Below the pieces are notes generated by a model, which worked only from the letters and a program-made list of their open reading frames with translations, made no database searches and was not told the DNA's origin. A DNA stretch of 14,175 bases from a bacterium (GTDB taxonomy: Bacteria; Pseudomonadota; Gammaproteobacteria; Burkholderiales; Thiobacteraceae), in NCBI GenBank assembly GCA_027438535.1, contig DAIAMA010000010.1, positions 1 through 14,175 of the forward strand, read 5' to 3'. Positions 1 through 11,328 of the stretch are shown piece after piece; positions within the stretch are counted from its first letter, which is position 1, and each line of letters begins with the position of its first letter. Made by a program: the position numbers and the translations under genes.

Positions 1-55
1 GCATGCCCCGCCAACAGCCATGCGCTCAAGCGGCGTGACGGCGTGAACGCAAGCC

Positions 56-289
56 TTAGCATGCGCGCAACCGCTCCACGATCTGTGCTAATTCCGGCGC
101 GGGGCATGGTGTTGTACCGCTCACCAGAGCCCACAACTCTTCATCGCCGGACTCAAGCAACGCTTCGAATGCCTGCCGCGCGGCGGCATCGAGCATGGCA
201 TAGTCTCGCGCCAAAAATTGCTGCAACACCAAATCGAGTTCGAGCGTGCCGCGGCGGCATTTCCAGCGCAGCCGATTCATTGCGCTCAT
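56..289 (-). CDS. sdhE: SdhE, FAD assembly factor for succinate dehydrogenase
   Basis: A 77-residue protein of the SdhE/YgfY (Sdh5) family, which helps attach FAD covalently to SdhA in the cytoplasm. The family signature RGxxE is visible as R13-G14-T-L-E17, within a short helical protein of normal family length. I start it at the ATG at 289, because this ATG overlaps the sdhB TGA in an ATGA junction, suggesting translational coupling. An in-frame ATG three codons later (280) is also possible, and the longer frame reaching 370 runs inside sdhB and is unlikely. There is no clear Shine-Dalgarno. As the last gene of sdhCDABE it sits next to its client. Family call is secure; the exact start is slightly uncertain. 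Confidence 0.9.
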   Translation of the reverse strand: MSAMNRLRWKCRRGTLELDLVLQQFLARDYAMLDAAARQAFEALLESGDEELWALVSGTTPCPAPELAQIVERLRAC

Positions 290-981
290 ACTGTGCGATT
301 CACCAGCAAGGCTTTGATCTTGCCGATGGCTTCGGTGGGGTTGAGGTCTTTGGGACAGACCGCGACACAATTCATAATGCTGTGGCAGCGGAATAACCGA
401 TAAGGATCTTCCAAATCGTCGAGGCGCGCATTGGTAGCTTGATCGCGGCTATCGGCAATGAAGCGATAGGCCTGCAGCAAGCCCGCCGGGCCGACGAATT
501 TATCCGGGTTCCACCAGAACGAAGGGCAAGCGGTGGAGCAGCATGCGCACAGAATGCATTCGTACAGCCCGTCCAGCTCGGCGCGCTCGGCAGGTGATTG
601 CAGGCGTTCGATTTCCGGTTCGGGATCGTGATTGACGAGATACGGCTCGATCGAACGGTATTGCTGATAAAACTGGGTGAGGTCCACGATCAAATCGCGT
701 ATCACCGGCAAGCCCGGCAAGGGGCGCAAGGTAATCGGCTGTTTCAAATCGGCGAGCGGCGTCACGCAGGCCAAGCCGTTGCGGCCGTTGATATTCATCG
801 CATCCGAACCGCACACGCCTTCACGGCACGAGCGCCGCACCGCGAGAGTAGGATCGCTCTCCTGAAGCGCCAAAATCGCGTCGAGCAGCATCTTGCCTTG
901 CGGCGCGATGTCGAGCACATAGTCCTGCATGACGGGTTTGGCGCCGGATTCCGGGTGGTATCGATAAATGGAGAAACGCAT
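286..981 (-). CDS. sdhB: Succinate dehydrogenase iron-sulfur subunit SdhB
   Basis: A 231-residue Fe-S subunit of respiratory complex II, carrying electrons from SdhA FADH2 to quinone. The N-terminal ferredoxin domain binds [2Fe-2S] through C52, C57, D60 and C72; the aspartate in the third position is the same as in the E. coli protein. The C-terminal domain has CILCACCSTACP at 142-153 and a second group C199/C205/C209, giving the ligands for the [4Fe-4S] and [3Fe-4S] clusters (C142, C145, C148, C209 and C152, C199, C205 by analogy). Length is normal for the family. The start is supported by an AGGAG ribosome binding site overlapping the sdhA stop codon. Confidence 0.98.
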   Translation of the reverse strand: MRFSIYRYHPESGAKPVMQDYVLDIAPQGKMLLDAILALQESDPTLAVRRSCREGVCGSDAMNINGRNGLACVTPLADLKQPITLRPLPGLPVIRDLIVDLTQFYQQYRSIEPYLVNHDPEPEIERLQSPAERAELDGLYECILCACCSTACPSFWWNPDKFVGPAGLLQAYRFIADSRDQATNARLDDLEDPYRLFRCHSIMNCVAVCPKDLNPTEAIGKIKALLVNRTV

Positions 982-990
982 GGCTATCCG

Positions 991-996
991 ACTCCT
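991..996 (-). promoter_or_regulatory. Ribosome binding site of sdhB
   Basis: AGGAGT on the minus strand, about nine bases before the sdhB ATG. It overlaps the TAG stop of sdhA, so ribosomes ending sdhA are placed to begin sdhB. This is the clearest Shine-Dalgarno in the operon and fixes the sdhB start. Confidence 0.8.
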
Positions 997-2758
997 AATA
1001 GACGCGTGGGAGTGGGGGAAAGGAGTCGACCGTGAGCGGCTTCAAGCGCACCGGTTTGTAATCGAGACGCGTACCCGCCAAAAAATACAAACTGTGCTTG
1101 AGCCAATTATCGTCGTCGCGCGCGGGGAAATCCACGCGCGAATGCGCCCCCCGGCTTTCGGCGCGCGCACAGGCCGAGACAATGCTGGCGAGCGCCGTCT
1201 CTAACATATTTTCCAATTCCAGCGCCTCGATGCGTGCCGTGTTGAATATTTTGCTCTGGTCATGCAATACTGCGTGCGCCAGGCGCTCGCGCAAGGCAAG
1301 CATTTTATCCACCCCCACTTGCATGCTGTCACCGGTGCGGAATACACCGCAGTGCTCTTCCATGATGCGGCGCATGGCCTCGCGAATCTCGGGAATACTT
1401 TCACCGGTGCCGCCGCGTTCCCAACGCGCCAGCCGCGCGAGCGCAGGCGCGGGCGCATCTTTCGGAATCGGGCGCGGATAGGGATTCTCGCGCAAATAGT
1501 CCAGCATATGGCTGCCCGCGGCGCGGCCGAATACCACGATATCGAGCAGCGAATTGCCACCCAATCGATTCGCGCCGTGTACCGATACGCAGGCGCATTC
1601 TCCCACGGCATACAAACCCGGCACCGGCTCCTCCGGCCCGGTGACGGTCGGCGCTACCACTTGGCCGTGACGATTGCTCGGGATGCCGCCCATCATATAG
1701 TGCGCGGTGGGAAACACCGGGATCGGCGCTTCGATCGGATCGACGTGCGCGAAACGCCGCGCTAAGTCGCGCACGCCCGGCAGCCGCGAAGTGATTTTGT
1801 CCGCGCCCAAATGATCCAGCTTGAGCAGCACATGATCGTTATTCGCACCGCAGCCGCGCCCTTCGCGAATCTCGACAAGAATGGCCCGGCTCACGATATC
1901 GCGGCTGGCCAAGTCTTTGTTGGCCGGTGCATGGCGCTCCATGAAGCGTTCACCCAGGCGATTGATGAGATAGCCGCCCTCGCCGCGCGCCGCCTCGGAA
2001 ATGAGATTGCCCACGCCCGCGATGCCGGTCGGGTGAAATTGGAAAAATTCCATGTCTTGCAGCGGAATACCCGCGCGCAGCGCCATGCCCAGCCCATCGC
2101 CGGTATTGATGAGCGCATTGGTCGAGGTGCGAAAAATCCGTGCCGCGCCGCCAGTGGCAAGCAGCGTGGCGCGCGCCTCGATCAGTAGGGGCTGGCCGGT
2201 TTCGATCTCCAGCGCCACCGCGCCGAGCACGTAGCCTTCCTCGTCCTTGACCAAGTCGATAGCGTAAAACTCATCGAAAAAATGCGTCTTGGCGCGTATA
2301 TTTTGCTGATACAAGGTATGCAGCATCGCGTGCCCGGTGCGGTCCGCCGCGGCGCAAGTGCGCGTTGCCTGGCCCTGGCCGAGTTCGGTGGATTGCCCGC
2401 CGAAAGGCCGTTGATAGATTTTGCCGTTATCCAGGCGCGAGAACGGCAAGCCGTAATGCTCCAATTCATACACCGTCTGCGCCGCGGCACGGCACATGAA
2501 TTCGATGGCGTCTTGATCGCCCAGATAATCCGAACCCTTTACCGTGTCGTACATATGCCAATACCAATTATCCGGCGTGACATTGCCCAGCGCGGCGTTA
2601 ATGCCGCCTTGCGCGGCCACGGTGTGCGAACGCGTCGGGAATACCTTGGAGACGACCGCCACTTTGAAATCCGCCGCCGCCAATTGCAATGCCGCGCGCA
2701 AGCCGCCGCCGCCGGCGCCGATCACCAAGGCATCGAAGGTGCGCTTGGGCAAGCTCAT
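995..2758 (-). CDS. sdhA: Succinate dehydrogenase flavoprotein subunit SdhA
   Basis: A 587-residue catalytic subunit of complex II that oxidises succinate to fumarate. The FAD-binding dinucleotide fold is at about 11-19 (VIGAGGGGL) and the covalent FAD histidine is H45 in [10 protein letters not shown]. Active-site residues by analogy with E. coli are H242 (FHPTG), R286, H353 (TAHYMMGG) and R398 ([12 protein letters not shown]); ARGEGG is at 257-262. Length matches E. coli SdhA. The frame is open a further ten codons to 2788, but the start at 2758 is preferred: it overlaps the sdhD TGA (ATGA) and has GGAG six bases upstream. SdhE at the end of the operon would assist its flavinylation. Nothing is truncated. 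Confidence 0.98.
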   Translation of the reverse strand: MSLPKRTFDALVIGAGGGGLRAALQLAAADFKVAVVSKVFPTRSHTVAAQGGINAALGNVTPDNWYWHMYDTVKGSDYLGDQDAIEFMCRAAAQTVYELEHYGLPFSRLDNGKIYQRPFGGQSTELGQGQATRTCAAADRTGHAMLHTLYQQNIRAKTHFFDEFYAIDLVKDEEGYVLGAVALEIETGQPLLIEARATLLATGGAARIFRTSTNALINTGDGLGMALRAGIPLQDMEFFQFHPTGIAGVGNLISEAARGEGGYLINRLGERFMERHAPANKDLASRDIVSRAILVEIREGRGCGANNDHVLLKLDHLGADKITSRLPGVRDLARRFAHVDPIEAPIPVFPTAHYMMGGIPSNRHGQVVAPTVTGPEEPVPGLYAVGECACVSVHGANRLGGNSLLDIVVFGRAAGSHMLDYLRENPYPRPIPKDAPAPALARLARWERGGTGESIPEIREAMRRIMEEHCGVFRTGDSMQVGVDKMLALRERLAHAVLHDQSKIFNTARIEALELENMLETALASIVSACARAESRGAHSRVDFPARDDDNWLKHSLYFLAGTRLDYKPVRLKPLTVDSFPPLPRVY

Positions 2759-3105
2759 TTCACGCTCCAGAGGATGGTCACGATCCACATCGTGTACAGC
2801 AGCAGCGCGACGATGGCGGCGACTTGCAGCGGCAGCCGTATCCAGGTTGCACGCACATAATCCATCAAAATATCGCGTACCCCAACCCAGGCATGCAGAT
2901 ATAGGCTAAGCGCGAACAACAGCGTGAAATAACGCATCCAAGCGTGACTGAATAGCGCGTGCCAAGTGTCGTAGTTCAACGCTTGCTGCGTCGCCGAATA
3001 CCCGACCATGAACAGGGTATAAACCAGCATGATCACCGCGCTAAAACGCTGCGCCAGCCAATCGCGCAGGCCGTAATGGGCACCGCTCACGCCGCGCCTC
3101 ACCAT
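2755..3105 (-). CDS. sdhD: Succinate dehydrogenase membrane anchor subunit SdhD
   Basis: A 116-residue inner-membrane anchor of complex II with three hydrophobic segments at about 21-38, 55-78 and 92-113. H71 in LHAW is the predicted axial heme b ligand, and D82-Y83 match the conserved DY pair whose tyrosine contacts ubiquinone in the E. coli enzyme; even the numbering agrees with E. coli. I choose the ATG at 3105, which overlaps the end of sdhC by seven bases (ATGGTGA). The frame extends 30 codons upstream, but that part is inside sdhC and lacks SdhD character. No strong Shine-Dalgarno is seen, so translation is probably coupled to sdhC. Confidence 0.93.
   Translation of the reverse strand: MVRRGVSGAHYGLRDWLAQRFSAVIMLVYTLFMVGYSATQQALNYDTWHALFSHAWMRYFTLLFALSLYLHAWVGVRDILMDYVRATWIRLPLQVAAIVALLLYTMWIVTILWSVK
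2765..2768 (-). promoter_or_regulatory. Ribosome binding site of sdhA
   Basis: GGAG on the minus strand, six bases before the sdhA ATG at 2758 and inside the 3' end of sdhD. It decides between this start and the ten-codon longer alternative. Confidence 0.6.
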
Positions 3106-3464
3106 AGCCAGACGCCAATCAGGAGCGCGCTCGCCAAGGCCGCGCCCAACACGGCCCAAGCGGAATAGCGCGCCTGTTTCAGTGCGCTGCCCCAATGTAC
3201 GTCCAACAACAGAAAGCGCAGTCCGGCCAAGCCATGGTAGGCATAGCCCGCAAGCAGGAAGAACAAGGCGAGCTTAAGGAAAGGATTGGCCGCCAGGGCG
3301 GCAAAGCCGTCCGGGTCGGCAAGCGAGGCATCCAAGGCATGAAGCAGCAGCGGAATGCCGAGAAATAAGCCGGCGCCGCTCACGCGATGCAAAAATGACA
3401 CTACCGCGGGCACGGGCTGGCGGATGCGCAACAAATCAAGATAAATAGGGCGGTTTTGTTTCAT
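3099..3464 (-). CDS. sdhC: Succinate dehydrogenase cytochrome b556 subunit SdhC
   Basis: A 121-residue membrane anchor, first gene of the sdh operon. The N-terminal RPIYLDLL segment leads into the family signature SFLHRVSG (23-30), where S23 and R27 correspond to the quinone-site serine and arginine of E. coli SdhC. H77 in YHGLAGLRFLLLD is the predicted heme b ligand. Three hydrophobic segments lie at about 24-44, 63-85 and 100-120. Together with SdhD it holds heme and the ubiquinone site and anchors SdhAB to the membrane. No obvious Shine-Dalgarno precedes the ATG. It is divergent from ygfZ, so the sdh promoter should lie in the roughly 110 bases between the two starts. Confidence 0.96.
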   Translation of the reverse strand: MKQNRPIYLDLLRIRQPVPAVVSFLHRVSGAGLFLGIPLLLHALDASLADPDGFAALAANPFLKLALFFLLAGYAYHGLAGLRFLLLDVHWGSALKQARYSAWAVLGAALASALLIGVWLW

Positions 3465-3470
3465 GCGTGC

Positions 3471-3499
3471 TTGTAAAATAGCGTCATCGCCATTATGTT
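3471..3499 (+). promoter_or_regulatory. Candidate promoter for ygfZ in the sdhC/ygfZ divergent region
   Basis: TTGTAA (3471-3476), a 17-base spacer and TATGTT (3494-3499) give four of six matches to each sigma-70 hexamer, upstream of ygfZ at 3576. On the other strand the same AT-rich spot reads CATAAT (3497-3492), a five-of-six -10 for sdhC, but without a recognisable -35 at the right distance. The rest of the 3465-3575 interval shows no clear operator. This is a weak match and only a suggestion. Confidence 0.25.
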
Positions 3500-3575
3500 A
3501 GCGAACGGCGGCGCATCTATTTATTTACCCTGGGCGCCAAGTTTTTATGCACTTTTCGAGATCGAGCAAGCGAGC

Positions 3576-4604
3576 ATGATTCCCAATTGGCAAACATTCC
3601 TCATTTCCCAAGGCGCTTGTCTGGCAGGCGACCGCGTCGCCCATTTCGGCACGCCCGCCGCGCCTCCCGCGCAAGGCGCCATTGTAGCCGATCTATCGCA
3701 CCTGAACTTGATCCAATTCGCCGGCGAAGAGGCACAAGCTTTCTTGCAAGGACAGCTATCCAACGACGTGCGGCTGCTCGACGGCGGCAACACGCAATAC
3801 ACCAGCTACAACACACCCAAGGGGCGCATGCTCGCGAATGGCCTGCTATGGCAAAACGCACCCGGCAGTTATCTAATGCAGCTTCCCGCCGGTTTGCGCG
3901 AAGCGGTGCAAAAGCGCCTGACGATGTTCGTGCTGCGCGCAAAAGTAAAAATCTCGGACGTCAGCGATGCTTGGGTACGCCTCGGCGTCGGCGGGCCGGG
4001 CGCGCAAGCCGCGGTCGCCGGCGCCATGGACGCCGTGCCGGCAGTCCCGCATGGCTTAGCGCAAAACAGCCACGGCAGCGTAATGCGTTTGCCGGGCGAT
4101 CATTTCGAATTGCTGATCGCCCCGGACCGGGCGCAAGCCGTCTGGATGGCGCTCACGCGGCATGCGCAACCCGCCGGCGCGGACGCTTGGGATTGGCATA
4201 TGATACGCGCCGGCATTCCCACCGTCCTGCCGCCCACCCAAGAACAGTTCGTGGCGCAAATGCTGAACTATGAATTGATCGGCGGCGTGAATTTCAAGAA
4301 AGGCTGCTACCCCGGCCAAGAAATCGTCGCGCGCACCCAGTATCTCGGCAAACTCAAACGCCGCATGTATCTCGCCCAGCTCGAAAACGCTGCCGAGCCC
4401 CAGCCAGGCGACGAACTGTACAGCGCCGATATGCCAGACCAGGCGACCGGCATGATCGTCAACGCCGCACCTGCACCCACGGGTGGCTTTGATATGCTGG
4501 CGGTAATCCAAATATCCAGCGCGGAGCAGCATGCCATCCACTGGAAATCCGCCGACGGCCCCGTGCTGCGGCTGGAAGCGCTGCCTTATGCAGTGCCCGC
4601 TTAA
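3576..4604 (+). CDS. ygfZ: YgfZ/GcvT-type folate-binding protein (Fe-S cluster maintenance)
   Basis: A 342-residue cytoplasmic protein of the YgfZ family, tetrahydrofolate-binding relatives of the glycine cleavage T protein that support Fe-S enzymes, including tRNA thiomethylation by MiaB in E. coli. The family signature is intact as KGCYPGQE at 242-249 with the conserved C244, followed by ARTQYLGKLKRR. The N-terminal half has the usual GcvT-like pattern, with LQGQLSNDV at about 57-65 and YNTPKGRML at 78-86. I start at the ATG at 3576 (MIPNWQTFL), where family similarity begins; the frame reaches back 27 more codons to 3495 with no family character. It is divergent from the Fe-S-rich sdh operon and 32 bases before a DUF4936 gene, probably as one transcript. 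Confidence 0.93.
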   Translation: MIPNWQTFLISQGACLAGDRVAHFGTPAAPPAQGAIVADLSHLNLIQFAGEEAQAFLQGQLSNDVRLLDGGNTQYTSYNTPKGRMLANGLLWQNAPGSYLMQLPAGLREAVQKRLTMFVLRAKVKISDVSDAWVRLGVGGPGAQAAVAGAMDAVPAVPHGLAQNSHGSVMRLPGDHFELLIAPDRAQAVWMALTRHAQPAGADAWDWHMIRAGIPTVLPPTQEQFVAQMLNYELIGGVNFKKGCYPGQEIVARTQYLGKLKRRMYLAQLENAAEPQPGDELYSADMPDQATGMIVNAAPAPTGGFDMLAVIQISSAEQHAIHWKSADGPVLRLEALPYAVPA

Positions 4605-4636
4605 ATACCTTTACCGTACACCACCGGATAACACCT

Positions 4637-4915
4637 TTGCTGCACTACTATATTTACTATCGCGTCCAGCCCGAACATGTCGTCCAAGCCGAAGCTGCGG
4701 TAAAGCAAATCCAAAGCGAGATTGCCCGCCGATTCGGCATTAGCGGAAGCTTGCTCAAGAAGCGCGGCGAACCGAATTTGTGGATGGAAACTTATCCCGG
4801 CCTGGCGCCCGGCACCGGGTTCGAAACCGCGCTCAAGCAAGCTGAAGACAAAGCCGGCATCGCGGCGCTATTGCGCGATAACGGCGCTAGACATGTGGAA
4901 TGTTTTCAGGATTAA
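4637..4915 (+). CDS. DUF4936 family protein, function unknown
   Basis: A 92-residue, probably cytoplasmic protein that I match to DUF4936 by its opening YYIYYRV (4-10) and the LWMETY segment at 48-53. It has no signal peptide or membrane segment. The alternation of strand-like and helix-like stretches would suit a small alpha/beta fold. The start is a TTG, since no ATG precedes the conserved YYIYY segment, and the ribosome binding site is weak. It follows ygfZ by 32 bases on the same strand and is probably co-transcribed, which hints at a role tied to YgfZ or Fe-S upkeep; this is only inference. No catalytic residues can be named. Confidence 0.8.
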   Translation: MLHYYIYYRVQPEHVVQAEAAVKQIQSEIARRFGISGSLLKKRGEPNLWMETYPGLAPGTGFETALKQAEDKAGIAALLRDNGARHVECFQD

Positions 4916-4949
4916 GCGCGCCTAAGCCGCCCATGGCGCACTGCGCTTA
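4913..4949. terminator. Inverted repeat between convergent DUF4936 and ftsB, possible shared terminator
   Basis: TAAGCGC (4913-4919) is the exact reverse complement of GCGCTTA (4943-4949), giving a seven-base-pair stem around a GC-rich loop of about 23 bases. Each arm contains the stop codon of one of the two converging genes. Only a short TTT follows on the plus strand and no T-run follows on the minus strand, so it is not a classical intrinsic terminator. It may still act as a two-way end or as a transcript-protecting hairpin. Confidence 0.35.
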
Positions 4950-5264
4950 GTTTGACTTCGCGGGTGGTTTCGCGGCGGTCGTGGCAGGCTTAGGCTCTTC
5001 CAGCACCTGGAAAAAAATCTCGTCCTGCTTCACCATCCCAAGCTCGCTGCGCGCGCGTTCTTCGATCGCTTCATAGCCGGTTTTCAGGTCTTTTACTTCG
5101 GCGTCGAGCGAAGCGTTGCGCGCCTTGAGGCGGGCGTTCTCGTCGTTTTGTTTGGCCAGCTCCTGATCCACCTCCCACGCCTTGAGCCAACTGCCCTTGC
5201 CGAGCCACAGCGGGTATTGCAGCGCGGCGATCAGCAAAGCCAAGGTGAGGGTAAGCAGGCGCAT
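4947..5264 (-). CDS. ftsB: Cell division protein FtsB (septum formation initiator family)
   Basis: A 105-residue bitopic inner-membrane protein of the FtsQLB divisome complex. It has a short cytoplasmic start, one membrane segment at about 4-20, the conserved LQYPLWLGKGS just after it (15-25), a periplasmic coiled coil at about 31-65, and the family ending EERARSELGMVKQDEIFF (68-85). A low-complexity Pro/Ala/Lys tail (about 91-105) follows. It starts three bases after the eno stop codon, the usual eno-ftsB arrangement. No good Shine-Dalgarno is seen, so its translation may depend on eno. Confidence 0.95.
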   Translation of the reverse strand: MRLLTLTLALLIAALQYPLWLGKGSWLKAWEVDQELAKQNDENARLKARNASLDAEVKDLKTGYEAIEERARSELGMVKQDEIFFQVLEEPKPATTAAKPPAKSN

Positions 5265-5267
5265 GCG

Positions 5268-9166
<3,899 letters not shown>

Positions 9167-9183
9167 TCATGAAAGCAATCCGT

Positions 9184-9212
9184 TTGCCTTGAAGCGGATC
9201 TTATGCGATAAT
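9184..9212 (+). promoter_or_regulatory. Predicted sigma-70 promoter of feoAB
   Basis: TTGCCT (9184-9189), a 17-base spacer and GATAAT (9207-9212) match four and five of six consensus bases. Transcription would begin near 9219, giving a leader of about 36 bases before feoA. The -10 is the left half of the Fur box, so Fur binding would directly block RNA polymerase. Confidence 0.6.
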
Positions 9213-9225
9213 AAGAACCGTTATC
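9207..9225. promoter_or_regulatory. Fur box upstream of feoAB
   Basis: GATAATAAGAACCGTTATC matches 15 of 19 positions of the classical Fur consensus GATAATGATAATCATTATC, with all six left-end and five right-end bases kept. It lies 30 bases before feoA and covers the predicted -10 and start site. Repression of ferrous iron uptake by Fe-loaded Fur is the expected role. The pyrG start is about 140 bases away on the other side and is probably not affected. Confidence 0.8.
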
Positions 9226-9254
9226 ATTTAGATACCGGGAAAAATCCCTACACA

Positions 9255-9488
9255 ATGCTTAATTTAGCCAGTTTGCAGCCGGGCGAATCCGGCATCATTC
9301 ACGCCATTCATTCCGAGCAGGCCTTGTATTACCGTTTGGCGGCGATGGGCTTTCGCATCGGCAAACGCATTGAAGTCGTGCGTAGCGCGCGCTTCGCGGG
9401 CCCCCTGCATGTACGCGTCGGTTCCACCGATATCGTGCTGCGCCGCAACGAGGCGCACCAAATCGAAATCGCTTCAGAACCCGCCTAA
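9255..9488 (+). CDS. feoA: Ferrous iron transport protein FeoA
   Basis: A 77-residue cytoplasmic SH3-like protein of the FeoA family that works with FeoB in Fe(II) import. Seen in sequence: the LQPGESG turn (7-13), RLAAMGFRIGKRIEVV (27-42), which is the family core with the MGf-xxG pattern, and the closing strands VRVGSTDIVLRRNEA (53-67). I use the ATG at 9255 because the promoter and Fur box lie just upstream and family similarity starts here; the frame reaching back to 8988 runs over the promoter and into pyrG. A small GGGA-AAAA-TCCC hairpin (9237-9248) precedes the start and there is no good Shine-Dalgarno. feoB follows nine bases after the stop. Confidence 0.93.
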   Translation: MLNLASLQPGESGIIHAIHSEQALYYRLAAMGFRIGKRIEVVRSARFAGPLHVRVGSTDIVLRRNEAHQIEIASEPA

Positions 9489-9497
9489 ACCCGCACC

Positions 9498-11285
9498 GTG
9501 AAACGCATCGCGTTGCTGGGCATGCCGAATACGGGCAAGTCCACTTTCTTCAATCGCATCACCGGCGCCTCCGCGCGCGTGGGCAATTGGCCCGGCGTTA
9601 CCATCGACCTCATGGGCGCGAAGGTGCTGATCGGCAATGAGATGGTGGAAATCGTCGATCTGCCCGGCATCTATGATTTGCACGGCTTCTCCGACGATGA
9701 ACAAGTGGTGCGGCATTTTCTCGAAAACAATGCCTTCGACCTGGCGCTCATCATTCTGAATAGTTGCCAGCTCGACCGCCAGTTAAGTCTCGCTCTGCAA
9801 CTTAAGCAACTGCAGCTTCCCTGTGTGCTGCTGCTCAATATGGCGGACGAGGCGAAACGCTTCGGGGTGAGCGTGGATGCCCCCAAAATGGCGCAACAAC
9901 TCGGCATGCCGGTATTAATGATGAGTGCGAAATATGGAGAGGGCTACAAATCGGCATTCGACGAAATCGGACGCCTGCTGCGGCATGCCCGGCCGATGCA
10001 ACCCGAACGCATGCGCGAAGCCCTGGCAAGCGATGTCGAAATCGAGCACACCATGGAACAAGTGCTCAAAGACACGGTACAAATTCCGCCCCAACTCTCG
10101 GATAGCCTCACGACCAAGCTCGACCGGGTGATGTTGCACCCCTGGTTCGGGCTGCCGATTTTTTTCGGCGTGATGTATTTATTGTTTCAAGCCATTTTCC
10201 TGCTCGGCACGCCGCTGCAAAGCGGCGTCAACTGGACACTGCTCGCATTCAAGGACGCCGCGCTCATTCCCTTGCTGGCGCCGGCGCCGGCTTGGCTCTC
10301 CGGTTTGCTGATCGATGGCATCTACAACGGCGTCGGCACGGTCGCCGCGTTCGTGCCCATCATTATTTTGTTTTTCCTGTTCATGGCGATCGTAGAAGAT
10401 ACCGGCTACTTATCGCGCGCGGCGTTCTTGATGGATGCGCTGATGGCGCGCATGGGCTTGGACGGGCGTAGCTTCGTCATGATCTTAATGGGCTTCGGCT
10501 GTAACGTGCCGGCGCTGATGGGCACGCGGGTGATGCGCTCGCGCGCGCTGCGGCTGCTCACCATGCTGGTGATCCCGCTCTCGCTGTGCTCGGCGCGCCT
10601 GCAAGTCTTCATCTTCATCACCGCCGCGCTATTCTCGCCCAAGGCCGCGCCGCTGGTGCTGTTCAGCCTATATCTGGTGAGCTTCGGCAGCGCCTTCCTG
10701 ACTGCGATTCTGTTCAAGCGCCGCCTGGTCAGCCGTGAGCCGTTCGTGTTGGAATTGCCGCCGTATCGCTTTCCGACGCTGCGCCAAATGGTGCTGCGCG
10801 GCTGGCACGAGGTACGGCATTTTCTGCATCGCGCGACGAAATTCATCATTGCCGGCGTGGTGCTGGTGTGGTTATTGACGCATTTCCCCAGCGGCGTCGC
10901 GCCCGGCAGCAGCGCCACCTGGGCCGGACACATCGGCGCACTACTGGCGCCGGTGCTGGATCCGGTGGGGATTAACCAGCAACTGGCGATCGCCTTGATT
11001 TTCGGCTTCGTCGCCAAGGAAATCGTGATCGGCTCGCTCGCCGTGATTTACGGCATGGAAGGCGCCGCCCTCACCCATCACATGGCAGCCAGCCTGGATT
11101 GGGTGCAAGCGTATAGCTTCATGCTCTTTACCCTAATCTATACGCCTTGCCTGTCCACCGTCGCTACCCTCAAGAACGAATCGAAGAGCTGGCGCTTTGT
11201 CGCTACCTCGCTTGCCTGGTCCGTTGGGCTCGCCTGGGTAAGCAGCTTCGCCTTCTACCAAATAGCGCGGGCATTGGGTTACTAG
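9498..11285 (+). CDS. feoB: Ferrous iron transporter FeoB (compact form)
   Basis: A 595-residue inner-membrane Fe(II) transporter, clearly shorter than the E. coli FeoB of about 770. The N-terminal G domain shows G1 GMPNTGKST (8-16), G2 T35, G3 DLPG (54-57), G4 NMAD (114-117) and G5 SAK (143-145). A short helical linker (about 150-212) leads to a polytopic region from about 216. Gate-type motifs are present: GFGCNVPALMGTR (332-344) and LCSARLQV (363-370), and further on GFVAKEIVIGSL (503-514) and YTPCLSTVATLKNE (548-561). All expected core motifs are kept, so shortening comes from the linker and loops, not from a broken gene. Start is GTG; feoC is not seen downstream. Confidence 0.95.
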   Translation: MKRIALLGMPNTGKSTFFNRITGASARVGNWPGVTIDLMGAKVLIGNEMVEIVDLPGIYDLHGFSDDEQVVRHFLENNAFDLALIILNSCQLDRQLSLALQLKQLQLPCVLLLNMADEAKRFGVSVDAPKMAQQLGMPVLMMSAKYGEGYKSAFDEIGRLLRHARPMQPERMREALASDVEIEHTMEQVLKDTVQIPPQLSDSLTTKLDRVMLHPWFGLPIFFGVMYLLFQAIFLLGTPLQSGVNWTLLAFKDAALIPLLAPAPAWLSGLLIDGIYNGVGTVAAFVPIIILFFLFMAIVEDTGYLSRAAFLMDALMARMGLDGRSFVMILMGFGCNVPALMGTRVMRSRALRLLTMLVIPLSLCSARLQVFIFITAALFSPKAAPLVLFSLYLVSFGSAFLTAILFKRRLVSREPFVLELPPYRFPTLRQMVLRGWHEVRHFLHRATKFIIAGVVLVWLLTHFPSGVAPGSSATWAGHIGALLAPVLDPVGINQQLAIALIFGFVAKEIVIGSLAVIYGMEGAALTHHMAASLDWVQAYSFMLFTLIYTPCLSTVATLKNESKSWRFVATSLAWSVGLAWVSSFAFYQIARALGY

Positions 11286-11328
11286 CCCCGTAGTCATCGT
11301 TCGCGTTCACACGTATGATCGTGCGACC

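Noticed and set aside
1..55. Short minus-strand frame from an ATG at 21 running to the left edge, possibly the next gene after sdhE.
   Set aside because: Only seven codons are visible, with no recognisable start of gltA or another sdh neighbour. Plus-strand frames ending at 38 and 44 are equally uninformative, so no gene is called.
43..396. 117-codon plus-strand open frame at the left end, opposite sdhE and sdhB.
   Set aside because: It is the antisense shadow of two well-supported genes, Arg/Ala-rich, with no family features.
1008..1024. G-rich stretch near the 3' end of sdhA that might form a G-quadruplex.
   Set aside because: Only three usable G-runs are present, and it lies in coding sequence, so four-stranded folding is not supported.
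11286..11328. CACG-loop-CGTG inverted repeat between feoB and the GT41 gene as a terminator.
   Set aside because: The stem is only four base pairs and no T-run follows; read-through from feoB is as likely.
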